Source: Sarcocystis neurona
Lineage: Eukaryota > Apicomplexa > Conoidasida > Eucoccidiorida > Sarcocystidae
NCBI GenBank assembly: GCA_000727475.1
Contig: KL647303.1
Span: forward strand, 1,365,449 to 1,429,448
Direction: 5' to 3'
Length of the DNA: 64,000 nucleotides
The translations under genes were made by a program, and so were the position numbers. Below, piece by piece: positions 36,731 through 48,300 of the stretch; the stretch's first letter is position 1, and the number at the start of each line of letters is the position of its first letter. The notes beneath the pieces were generated by a model. It saw only the letters and a list, made by a program, of their open reading frames with translations, ran no database searches and was not told the DNA's origin.

Positions 36731-37734
36731 CGAAGGAATCCTTTCCTTTCAAGGAGGGAAAATAGCTGATGGTACTTGTCTAGTGTAAATGTGGAACACT
36801 CTTTCATTCCTCATACGTTGATCTCCTAAGCAGACGTGTTGACATTGTTTTAAGAAAGTCGACCTCGTTTCTGAACTGGAGTCACCTGCTGTCTTCCTTG
36901 CATATCAACTGAAAAGACTCTCTTCATGATGTCACGTGCTTCTCTATAGTTATAGACTGTGTGTCAATTTTTTTCCTTCTTTGTGTGGGCTCTTCTTATT
37001 GATTTTACATTGTCATGTTTTAGACTTCTGTTGGAAGTTATATTTGCTTCGAGCGCGTCGAATGCATTCCTTCCTCCTTCCAGAACTACTAAGGTTTCTC
37101 TACTTGTTGCTTCTGTATTCAACATACTCGTCAGCAGTTTCGAAACTTTGAAGGATATTCGAAAGTTGTAATATATGCACTTGTAGTTCTCCGGCGAATA
37201 TATCAATGTTTTTGTTTGTTGTGAAGACATTCTCCACCGGCCTTTGTGTGTCAATTTTTCGTTCTTTAGTCACTGCAGTGCCTGTGTAACTTGCTGGGCC
37301 TCTCCTGAAAGGTAATCACTTTCTCTGTCTACAAGTAACGACCCTCTTCGCACTGGAAAAAAAAAGACTACTTCCCTACAGAAGTCGGAGTTTTTTCAGC
37401 GACGGAGGACTCAACTTGCTGCAGCAGTTAAAATGTGCAAGTTCTCGTTTTTCTTGGCTTCCTGCAACCCACATCGTCGTTTCCGCTGGGAAGACAGTGA
37501 AAGGCTGTTTTTTGCCACCAAGAAAAGGCACGTGCTTCTTGTTTGCAGATGTAGCACACTCTTTCCGTTTTATCAAGTGAACGGATACGTGCCGAACTAA
37601 AGAGTGCCAAAAGCTATGCGTAAGAAAGAGTTCGCCGTTGACTGACAGTTACTCGGCATATGCTCCGGCTATCAATACCTGACAACAGCTAAAAAGCCAG
37701 CTATACTTCATCGAGTACTCATCTTTGTCATTCC

Positions 37735-38395
37735 ATTCCTTCTACTGCCGCTACTATTACTACTACTCCCACTACTACTGCTGCTACTCACACTACTACT
37801 ACTACTGCTACAACAACGTATTATTACTATAACCACGGGCTACTACAATTAATACGACAACTACTACATACTGGCACAAGTGGTCATATTGGTACAACTA
37901 TTAGCACTACTACAGGCACTCCATCTACACCAACTCATACAGAATACCAGTATTGCTATGGGTTACCGCGAGTAGTACTGGTAAGAGTTGTACAGCTACA
38001 ACTATCACCACAGACTATTGCCACCAGTAAGGCCACTGAAACGACTACTGATAGCACCTCACCTACTTGTTCACTCCTGCTATTGGTGGACGTATTACTA
38101 CCAGATGATGACTACTATTTTGACTACTGTTGCTGTCAGAACTATAGCATTATGACTTCTACAGCGTTACTACAATCCTGCTGCAGTCTCACTTGGGTGA
38201 TGTGACTAGTATTTGCTAATCCACACTATTGCCACAACCACTGCGACCATCTCATTACGGTATCGCCACTGCTAATGTTCTCCTTTTTCATCTGTTACAG
38301 CCACTTCCATTGGAACGATTGTCACTACTGTATTACCGCCGCTAGCCTTTTGCTACTGCATTTACTGCAGATATTTGCACTGCTATTATTTTACC
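37735..38395. repeat. degenerate TAC/ACT triplet tract
   Basis: Begins as nearly regular CTACTACTACTG triplets (37735-37815) and decays over about 550 bases into scattered ACTAC, TATTAC and CCACTG words. Its triplet family differs from the CAG family seen elsewhere in the window. A smaller related patch is at 24055-24130. Confidence 0.7.
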
Positions 38396-41062
38396 ACTCT
38401 GAATGACCCTTGTTCGTGTGCCACTTTCTTACTGCGCGCGCTATTCCCCGAGAGTGATGCTCAACGAGTAGTAGGCAGTGCTCCTGCCAATAAAGCTGTC
38501 TTCTGGAAAGACAGCTGTCTTTGCGACCGCAAAGTTGCACACTGCACACGACGGTGTCTTCGGTCCTTCGCTGCATCATGCGTGCATGATCCAAGTGAAC
38601 CACTTCCCAAGGGGAGCGGCGTTTTACTTGCTCACCTAGTCACGCTGAACGGAACAGCACCGAAATTCTTGCGGACGAAAGTAGCACGCTACCTAACAGT
38701 AAATCCCCACTTTTCCGGTGTCAGGTGATCAACGCTTAGTGAAAACGTTAAACATAATAATGAAGACGTACACAGGCTTAGCGTGAAAGAAGCTTCTTCT
38801 GTGCAGTGTAAAGGGGTGATTCTGGACCTGAAGACGGATGCGGAGGTCTTGTTTTGTTTGATACTTCATATAGTTGCATTTCGTTTTGAGTGTGACTAGC
38901 TGTCATAATTTGGTTCCTGCATATGTATACACACTCATATGTGCATGTACATATATGTATAGAGCGAAACGAGCGAGTGGTTGCAACAGACTGCCAGGAG
39001 ATACTGCTTGCACGGTCGACGGCAAGAACGGCACGGCTTTCAATTGTAAGTAGGAGTCTCTGTGTATTTTTCAGAGATAGAAGCATGCTCTGCATGGTCC
39101 ACAGTGAAGCAGCTTTTAGGGAAGGAACAGTTGGTTTACCTGAGAGGCTCCAAAATCAAACGCGCGTGGCAGGGTGTGTAGCAGGCTTGTTGTCACCAAA
39201 GAATAGTTCATTTCTGTAAAGGGAAAGCAGTTTTCCCCCGGCTACAATTTAATGACACTTCACGTTGAGAACGGAGGAAAGCTTTTTAGCTCGCCAACGG
39301 AAACAGCAGGTTCGTCACCTGCCTTAAAAAGGGAGTGAGTGGCAATGGGTATATTATTATACGCGCACACCGGAGGAGAAGAAGAATGAAGCCAGCATCG
39401 CAAAGATTGAACGGAAAACAATACTGGTATTGAGAGATGAATGACGAAGAGGAGTCACGAAAGGTTACGAGAGGATCTTTCGAAAAGTATTTCTCATTTA
39501 CTGAATTGGAGGCTAATTCATCCATCGCCTCTCAGAGAAGCCGAGCCACGGATGCAGTTAATCTGAAAAACTTCGGTTGATTCGCTTGATCGAACACGAC
39601 CAAGGAACACTGTTGAAATAGCGCGATATGCAAACACTTGAGAACTGATACGCAACAGTCCTCTCTTGTAAGAGGAAAACGACGCTCCAGTTATTTTCAC
39701 AGTCTGAGAGGAAGGACGGCCCATTCCACCGCGAACGCAGTACTATCAGTGCGTGTAAAAGTAGCTGGGGAGGGAAAGGTGCTGAACACAAAATGTGAAA
39801 CATCTCGTTACATGTAGCCGACCGACGCCAACTTTGGGAGAACAAACCTTCGTGCAGCATATGTATATATATGCACACGTATGTGCATATGGATATTTGG
39901 GCGTCTGTATTTGAGCGTGTGTATGGTTGTACGTGTGTGCTTGTGTCTGCTGCCAGAGTCCCGCATCCACAACTACCCACTGTTGTAGTAAACACTGTTA
40001 CTTCGCAGCGGTGAGCTCAAACAGCTATCCAAGGGACTCTTTCTGTCGACTGTGCTTTTGCCTCGTCCAATCTGTACAAATGTCTGCAGCAAAAGAACAC
40101 GTGCGGAGAAGAACGCATCCCACGTCCTATATATCTCAGAAGTGAAGCAGAGAGCGAGCCACCGTACACACGTACTATTTTGTACATCGATTGTCGCAGG
40201 ACGAAGAGGAGATACATGAGAAGGTTTCTGTTTGGTTATAGTGCAGTGTACGCAGAAGAGGAGAACGAGAAGAAATATTTCAAACCTTACGTATTAGCAG
40301 CGCGCAGTAGTTTTCGCTGACCCACCAGGCAGATTATACTTCTCGTATGTATGTGTATACATGTATATATATATATGTATATACTCCGTGTGAATTCCGA
40401 TGGAAGAGCTTCATCTTCTGTATACGGGTGTGCCCACATCTGCGTGTGTGTTGGTATCGTTTTGTACGTGTGTTCCATCTTTTCTGTAGGTGGTAAGAAC
40501 GCTGCTCTCCACCGTTGCCTTCACTCAGCTGTGAGTATTCGTGGGCACGCGTGTGTGAGCACAGAAGGTTTCCTGCCGTACATGTAGGCACAAGAAGATA
40601 CACGTCTGCCTGCCTCTTGCTTTTTCGAGTCTTTTTCTCCCTATGTACACGTCTGGAAAAGGAACTTCCGTGTTCTCGTGCGCAATTGTGATCAACCAAT
40701 AGCGTGAAACGTCAAACACACTTGCAACAACTTGTTTTCTCCCGACACACAACTTTCCCTAATTCTTCGAGAACATAGAGTGATTTTGCACTTGTTCCCG
40801 TCCCCTACTTTTGCAGTATCTGGACATCGTATCTCTACGTTCGAAATGTTAGGTTTCGACTAGGTGGGAAACTTTATTGTTGAGATTTCGAGAGTTGTAG
40901 TCGATGAAGACTGCTAGACTTCCTTCCTCAACTGCACATATCCTTCCCCCCATTGCACATGTTTTACAAGCAAGATAGGGATCCACTCTGAGAGGGCAGG
41001 CCGCATGTATATACATGTTTTCGCAAACATATTTGTATATGTACATGTAAATAAATATGCAT

Positions 41063-41076
41063 ATATATGTATATGC

Positions 41077-41110
<34 letters not shown>
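41063..41110. repeat. TA microsatellite
   Basis: TATATG and TA repeats forming about 45 bases of alternating purine-pyrimidine. Confidence 0.85.
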
Positions 41111-41510
41111 GGATGGATCTCTTCGCACCAGCGCAGGCCACAGGGCAGACGGGACGACTGCTGGATTGAAGTTGATCTTTTCATCATCCATCCCGTTCCA
41201 GACTCTACAAACGACGTAAGCCTTCCTTTGATACTGAGCTCGTGGCAAGCCTTGCCTTGCTCTCCGGTGTTTCTCAGGACCTGCGCAGCCCGGCACAATT
41301 TCTACGGTGTCTTTCGTTCTTAAGTAAACAGATAGTGCAAATTCCGTAGCGAGAGGTGCTCACCCCCATGCCTCAACAGTGTGCACAGTTTAACACCACG
41401 TGTCTCGCTTTCTGAGGAGGCAACCACGTTGTAGACCCGAGCTACATGCATTGGAAATAAATCTGGCTGCTCTCTGCTACAAAGCGGCCAGTGGCTTCTG
41501 TGTGCGTATG

Positions 41511-41518
<8 letters not shown>

Positions 41519-41549
<31 letters not shown>
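41519..41549. repeat. TG microsatellite followed by ACGTGT hexamers
   Basis: About 15 uninterrupted TG dinucleotides, continuing as ACGTGT repeats to about 41570. Confidence 0.93.
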
Positions 41550-41552
<3 letters not shown>

Positions 41553-42907
41553 TGTACGTGTACGTGTGCGTGTGTAGGTGTCTATACGAGTGTTTATGTG
41601 TGTGTGTGTCCCCACAGGTTTGGCGGCACCTACGTAGAAAGACATTTCTCGCTAAGTGTTTGCTGTAGGCCCCGCGCAAAGTCAGCTGTTTTTCCGCGCA
41701 ACAACTCAGGCCTTTATGAAATACTCGACCAGCGTGTACGTTGAGATTTCGCTTTTGCAGGGACACAGCTTTAATATATTGCGCTGTATGACCGTAGCGT
41801 TTCTGATAGAGTTGAGCCTCTCACTCAGACGTATGCGCTAAAACACGAGGCTCATTTTCCGTTTCGCTCAGTGCTTCGGCACCAAATTCCCGTGTGGGAC
41901 TAGCGTGTAGCCTCCTGGGTAACCCTAGCATCGTTGAAGGCGATGCGCGACTCCACACGTGTATTAGCTCGCCTCAAGTCTTGAGGACAGTAGACAGGCA
42001 GTTACGTGTGAATGCGGATGATCTAGTCGATAATTAGATTCCGATAGAGGATTTGACGACCCTCTGCACTACGACCTTTCACACAAGAACTGCTTCACGC
42101 CGCAATACGCTGACATGCAACCTGGCTGCAAACTGAGACTTACTGTCCTGTCTAATACTCAAGTACACAACTGCGATGTTTCACGGAAGAGTCCATTTGC
42201 TTACAATTTTTCCCCGTCCCGTGGACGCAGGAGGCACACCTGTTACGTGTAGCGACTCATAAGCAACGAAGACGTATATGCGTCCTACAACGTCCCCGCA
42301 TCGTAAGTCTCCGTTATTTATGTTCTACATACACCTGTGTACAGTTAGCTCTCGATGCACTGAGCAGACGGTGTCCAGAAAATGTATTTCTCCCTACACG
42401 TGTACACCCCCTTTGTCCTAGAAGAGCATGTTTTTCCACCGTGTGCTGTGGACCACTGCATGAGCCTTTACGTATTTAGGTCATGCACCGCTTGTTCGCA
42501 ACACATCCTGTACCTATGCGATACTGACTCTGCAGTTTTTTCGTCGTGGTGGTGGAGCGGTGGCTGCGAGTCAAGAGGCACTTTTCGTCGGTGTCTCTTC
42601 CCCGATCTCTTGTAGTTTCTCCTGAATTCAGAATACCGCGAAAGCTTACATATACGTGAACGACACATGCGGAAACTTGTCAACGCTGCACTCCACCTAA
42701 AGAGGAGCGTCACTCATCTGTGGCACCACTCCAACCGCAGTGGTAGGCAGTATGTACCGTGCAATAAGCGTCCAAAAGTAGATAGACTCGGGGGCACAAA
42801 TACGCATCTGACACACACTTGTGGGTGAACGTAGCATGAGTCGCTTTTTCAGCACTCAGGTTCCAAACGGGCGATCACGAAGGCAAACTGGTGTTCCTCT
42901 GTCACAC

Positions 42908-45394
42908 TCAAGTATAACTTCCCCTAACGTAGAGGGATGAGAAGACCTGCTGGACAGCATTACTTCCGTCTGAGCGGCATGCACCGCCAGCAGCGAGAAA
43001 CGCAACCTTTTTGTGAAGAAGAAATTCTTTTCCAACCACTTTGGGCATTACGGGGTTGCAGGCGTATAGTCCAGCTTCTCTTTGCCAGCAGATCGGTCCT
43101 ACGCAGACATACTCGAAAACCTTTATCTGGCTCTTATTATGTCTCAGAAGAACATTCATCTCGATACCGTTGAAAATCCGGCTTTCTGCGCAGGGCAGGG
43201 GTTTCTCAAATGCTGCGGCAGACCACGTATCCACAAACCGTAAGAACAATACATCTGGGTGTCTGTTCAATATTGCCAGCAAGAAAGACACGTCGGATGA
43301 TAAGGTACCGTTCAGCAGGCTTATCTGGAGCCCGACAACTTCAGTGTTTGTCCTGGGGGGCGGGTGCAGAGTAGTGAAGAAAGGTGTAGAAGAGGAAGAG
43401 TGAGGTAATGCCGAGCTGGCAGCAGGGGAAGGACGGAAGAAGTCAGGAGACGAGAAGGATACGCTTGATGAAGGATCTTGAACTTTATGGATGAAGCGTT
43501 CAGGGTCGGCTCCGCACCCCTCAATGGACAGTATGATTTGAGGAAAACAGGAAATTAACTCTTGAATTTTATCAGCCACTGGCCTTGCGCATGCTGTTAC
43601 CGTGTCTAACCGAATCGAAGGCAGAACGATGCTTTTCAGGTGTAGAAGTTCCTTTAACGTCTGATAAATACCAAGCCATGCACTTTCATCCCCACTCCCT
43701 ACACCGGTCATTCGGACTAGCTTTACAGAGGCGGTGGGGCACCGGAAAAAGCCGGCTCTCCTCACTGGAATGGAGAATATTATTTCCAGTGGAGCAGCGC
43801 AAAACCTCTGATTGCGCCAGACGCTGCTGATTGTTATCTGCCCCCTATTAGTGGGCGCGGCACTCGATGCAGTGCTCTCTCCTACAATATGTACGTCCGC
43901 TGACCCGTCTCTCCCAGACAGGTCCTCGCTGCCATCGTATTCGACACCTACTGCCAAATCGGAGGAAGCCTGAGCATGGGTGTCTGATGCGTGTTTCCCG
44001 GCAACACCACTTCCGGAATCATCTAGAGGGACGGGACACGGTGCTGGTTCTGTGTGCAATCCCTGCGGCGATATAAGTCGGAATGTTTCACCTGCAGTTT
44101 CAAGAGAAGTACTTATACTTCCTGACACGCAGATGGTTGCGTAAGGGCAGAGTTTTTGAAGAACAGGGGAAATCTCTGTACCAATAAACTCATCTAGATT
44201 GCAGTTGCGGAGGACCAGTTTGAGTGTTGTGACACTCGACAACGTGACAGAGGCTTCTTCTCCCGAAACGTGTGCATCGGGTATGGGAGGCAGGGGCCAG
44301 TCTCTCTCCAGTGTTTGAATATTCGGATAAGCAGGTATGATTTCGAGGGTGGAGACACTATGTTCTTCTTGGTGAGAAGCAAGATACAGCAAAGTTTGCA
44401 CGATGGAATATCTCGAGTCAGCAGTAAATGTAAAGTCACGCAGACATTTCATTGAAGACAGCAGTGCGGTCAAGTGGTTCACCTGCTGCAAAATTATTTC
44501 GTGCCAGCGGAACCCTTGCTCCTCTGCTTCGTCTTCTTCCTGTAATTCGGCTTGTTCTCCTTCATCACCCACCTGATCGAAAAATGTTTCGAAAAAATTT
44601 TCAGTGAAGAAGTCCATCCAGCGAAACTCCAGACAAGCAGGAAACTGGCAACGGCCCAAAACGTGCCAGGTCAGCTGCTCGCGGTAGTGTCTTACATTCA
44701 GTTCAGAATCGCGGAAACTCGAGATAATAAGAAGACGCTGCAAGGCAGGGAAATCCACCACCAGCGGGAAGGAATACCGCCACACAGCCAGACACGACCC
44801 CGAACAAATGAGCGACTCCAAATAAGGAGCGCATACCTTCAACAGTTCGCGCAGTGCAGAACTCAAACGTCGCGGCTGGTCATCATCTTGCCAGCACAAG
44901 CACAACTCCCGGAGACCTTCACACGTTGATGGAAGGGAGAGGAAACGACGGAAAAATATACTAGATTTCCACTCTTTTCCGTGGTTGGATTCTTCCTCCG
45001 ATAAAGTCCTGTTACTACGCCGGATCGTCAGAGGAGCTTGAGACCGAGAAGCCGGCAGAAGTGTTGCACTGTTGTCAGAAACAGAAAGCCTGCTTTCTCT
45101 GAGAGAGTCTGGTGAAGCAAATGGAATTTCTGTGTCACACTTACCGCTCCAGCTTAGACGGCGCGCACGCTTCGTCGGAGCGGAAGAGAGAAAGAAAATT
45201 GAGCGTTCGCCTGGAAGCGGGTCACCCCAGTGGGAAGGAAATATGAGCGCGCGTGTCTGCCGTACATTGAGGGCAAGTTCTTTGCCTTCGAGCTGGCGTC
45301 TGACGGAAGTGGAGACCAAGCGAAGGACGAGCAACTCGTTGAAAAACAGATATGAGCAAAGGTGTGTAAAGCAAAGCCCCTCTAGGCTCTCCAT
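42908..45394 (-). CDS. single-exon 828-residue protein with F-box-like N-terminus
   Basis: An uninterrupted frame of 2487 bases from a true ATG in good context (ACTTCCATGG) to a TGA stop. There is no triplet run in it, which sets it apart from the giant frames to its right. Residues ~5-35 (LCFTHLCSYLFFNELLVLRL, then VSTSVRRQL) have the spacing of an F-box, the short helical domain that binds Skp1 in SCF ubiquitin ligases. Much of the remainder is an irregular leucine-rich succession (for example PALQRLLIISSF, LRELLKVCAPYLESL), as in F-box/LRR substrate adaptors. A Glu-rich acidic loop lies near residues 275-295 and Ser-rich loops near 455-510 and 665-690. The F-box call rests on pattern only. 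If wrong, this is a leucine-rich protein of unknown role. A gene this long without introns is notable beside neighbours with long introns. Confidence 0.82.
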   Translation of the reverse strand: MESLEGLCFTHLCSYLFFNELLVLRLVSTSVRRQLEGKELALNVRQTRALIFPSHWGDPLPGERSIFFLSSAPTKRARRLSWSGKCDTEIPFASPDSLRESRLSVSDNSATLLPASRSQAPLTIRRSNRTLSEEESNHGKEWKSSIFFRRFLSLPSTCEGLRELCLCWQDDDQPRRLSSALRELLKVCAPYLESLICSGSCLAVWRYSFPLVVDFPALQRLLIISSFRDSELNVRHYREQLTWHVLGRCQFPACLEFRWMDFFTENFFETFFDQVGDEGEQAELQEEDEAEEQGFRWHEIILQQVNHLTALLSSMKCLRDFTFTADSRYSIVQTLLYLASHQEEHSVSTLEIIPAYPNIQTLERDWPLPPIPDAHVSGEEASVTLSSVTTLKLVLRNCNLDEFIGTEISPVLQKLCPYATICVSGSISTSLETAGETFRLISPQGLHTEPAPCPVPLDDSGSGVAGKHASDTHAQASSDLAVGVEYDGSEDLSGRDGSADVHIVGESTASSAAPTNRGQITISSVWRNQRFCAAPLEIIFSIPVRRAGFFRCPTASVKLVRMTGVGSGDESAWLGIYQTLKELLHLKSIVLPSIRLDTVTACARPVADKIQELISCFPQIILSIEGCGADPERFIHKVQDPSSSVSFSSPDFFRPSPAASSALPHSSSSTPFFTTLHPPPRTNTEVVGLQISLLNGTLSSDVSFLLAILNRHPDVLFLRFVDTWSAAAFEKPLPCAESRIFNGIEMNVLLRHNKSQIKVFEYVCVGPICWQREAGLYACNPVMPKVVGKEFLLHKKVAFLAAGGACRSDGSNAVQQVFSSLYVRGSYT

Positions 45395-48300
45395 GGAAGT
45401 GGAGATTTAGACTGGTACAGCGACGAGGGGTAATGAAATCCGTCCGAACCGGACAACTACAAGTCGTGCTACGACTGCTGCCGACCGTCACTGTTAGAAG
45501 AAAGCACTTTCGTGCAAGCTCAGGGTCTCAGAACTATTGGGCAGCGGTACCTTGAGAGCAACGGCAAAAAGGAACTCATTTTTCCGTTGCGCGGTGAAAA
45601 TAGGACGTCCTCGTGCAGAATTCGGTGGCAGCAGCGTATTGTGGACGAGTTTTACTACCGAAAATTTGTTGTACATATGGAGATGGTGCAGGCGCTACGC
45701 GGTTGCATGAGGGCAGCTCGGAGCATGGACCCTCTGCCAGTATCCTCGTGTAACCAATTGGTTGACACAGATGTGTATTACCTTGCATCCTGCTGGAGTT
45801 CTGTTGAATAGACTGACTTAACAGGAGACGCAGAACAGAGCAGCAGGGGACCGCTCCTGCTGCTGCGAAACAGCGCGTGCTAAACTGTTTCATCCTGACA
45901 CAGGACGTTTGTTTCGACGTTTTCCGTCGCGGCCGCCAGCCACGACACGATAGCTACACGTGTAACACCCCTCTTTTCTGCCGTGTGTCGTACGCTGGAA
46001 TAGAAGATTCTCCTAAAACCGTACGCTAGCGCACTAGTACAATAATAATCTCGTTGTTGAGCTTGAAAAATCAGCCAGCCACAACCAATCAGGCAGAGGC
46101 CGTATAGCAGGTTCCTTAGCCATCTCGAAGCGACAGAGTCTTCTAGTAAAATTGCCACCAAGTGTATTTTGCGTCGTAGAATATAATCTTAGTACAGTTG
46201 GAAGGACCCAAAGTAACGTTCGAGACCGAAGGAACAGTTCTGAAACATGAGCTAGCCAGCTAGCGCGGTGCTGGGGGCACATTCACCACAATCTTTCCAA
46301 GCGATGCTTTACGAGCGCTCCAGCAAATTTTTGGGAGACGTCCTATCCAGAGTTCACACCTGACACGGGCCAAGCATTATTCTGGATGCAGGACCAAGCC
46401 ATGTCCCACGGAGCGCTTTTCTTCGTGAACTGTGTACGGGACACAGTGCAGAATTGAAACTTGATACGACACGCGTGGAGCACTAGGATGATTCAAACGT
46501 GTGTGTTGTCATAACGTCCTGCATCAGCACCTGGAGGGTGAACAGTATATTTAGTTATTACGAAGCAGAAGCGAAGCTGTCTGGGTTCCGTTTCGCATCA
46601 CTTTCGTCTGCGTTGTCCTTAATGAACTAGTTGATTCATTGTGTGCTGTAGCCAGTCTCGGAGGGAGGAAGCCAAAAGCCTTTCAAGAGTGAAGCAGATT
46701 GTCTGGCGGGGGACCACATGTCACGTAGCAGGAGACTACTTACTAGATACCAAAGGATGGCACTGTGCCGACGCAGAGACTAGATATGAAAGGATGGCAC
46801 CGTGCCGACGCAGAGACTGCGTTGCCGGCCTACGCTTGTAAAAACCGATCCCTTCAGTGCAGAATAAAAGTGGGAGAGGCTGCTGCTTTCTGACCTCTCG
46901 ATACGAAGGTGCCCTTGAACGGAATACGGGGGTTAAAAACGCTTTCCAAGATATCTGGTGTATCCAAACACGTGTCGTGATTGCGGTGACTCTGACTGCT
47001 ACCGCTTCTTGTAGCCCTAAGTCAAACATACTCAGCATATGCTCAACCTCTCAGGAAACATACACAAGGCTGACTTCACGGCTGGACGAGGATGGTCTTA
47101 GCCTCAAAGGCGAGGATGGCTCGTTTTACAAACGCGTCTCCTCTATCACTTGCCAAGTATGTATACTTGTGTTGCAGCAGGATGCCTTGCGGTGCTGTCA
47201 ACTACGAACGGCACGTGAAAATCCCATAAATCTGACACACTGTTTCCGCACTTTTCGTCAGGCTGCACTGCGGACACACTAACAACAGACTTCTTCATGA
47301 TGATGGTGACGATGATGATGTGGGCTAGCCCGCACCTGATGCCAGTCCTCCCTACAGTAAGAGCTCAGAGATTCACTTCCTCCGTAAGCTGCTGACGAAG
47401 CTGATCATTCCCTTTCAAGGGTTCTGACCAAGGTAGTGAAACGCGAAACTCCCACCACTACGGATTTGAATAGCTTCTCGCTGGAAGTGCTGCTGTGTGA
47501 GTGCGACGATATAATGCCATGACGTTCGAGATAGGTACGCATTCTGTTGTGCTCCGTGGTGTTTAAACCGAGGAAGCCATTTAAGACTTCGCACGAGGAC
47601 ACCCACTTTCACTGACATAGTAGTGCGCTTCAAGTCCAGCGCCGTCCTCCTTGCCCTACAGCGTCACACCGACTCGACAGACAGAAGACGTACGTGAGAC
47701 GTGACAGCGTGGCCTGAGGATTTTTACCACAGGGTTACCTCCTGCCTCAGCACCGCATGCAGATCCCTTTGTACTACCAGCAACAAGAGTCAAGTTTCAT
47801 GCACTCGGCCTGCGTGTCGGTGTTCGTCTGCGTTCTAGACAATACCGTAGATTTACGGAAGGAGTGATAGGCGTTCCTGTTCCAACTATACAGACAGGCA
47901 CATCCGGAAACACTTCCGTAGATACACAGCAATTGATGTGTGTGTCGATTCACGTCTACCCATCCGCTTATGCAGCTACTCCACCAGCTACCTGCCATTC
48001 AATCATGTGCCACGTCGCACTGCTAACAATGCCATGGGGACCTGCGTTTCTGCATACACAATCACCACTATATTGGAGATTGACTCTACGCGGCACTTGC
48101 CTCAGAGGTATACATTTTGTGTCCCCGGCACATGTGATCTACTGCTTAACATTTTGTCCTTGAACATTGCAGGTTGAGCATATACGCTTCGGTATGCTTT
48201 TTCTCACCCTGCTTATGCCTCGTCACATATCCTCCATCAATACTACGGTGCGAACCTGTAGCTGCTTGGTAGGAAACTTCACGTTCCACGATTCGGCACC

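Larger units (their letters stand above)
36731..42907. other. no confident gene between TPR-Aha1 and the F-box-like gene
   Basis: Apart from the triplet tract at 37735-38395 and simple repeats near 41.1 and 41.5 kb, the sequence is mostly unique. An open frame at 38375-38728 (plus, up to 117 codons, moderately Cys-rich, no low complexity) has no recognisable motif, and its start lies in the triplet tract. Short open frames at 39558-39995 (minus), 40849-41298 (minus) and 41656-41841 (plus) are interrupted by TA or GT repeats. None can be supported as a gene. Confidence 0.4.
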
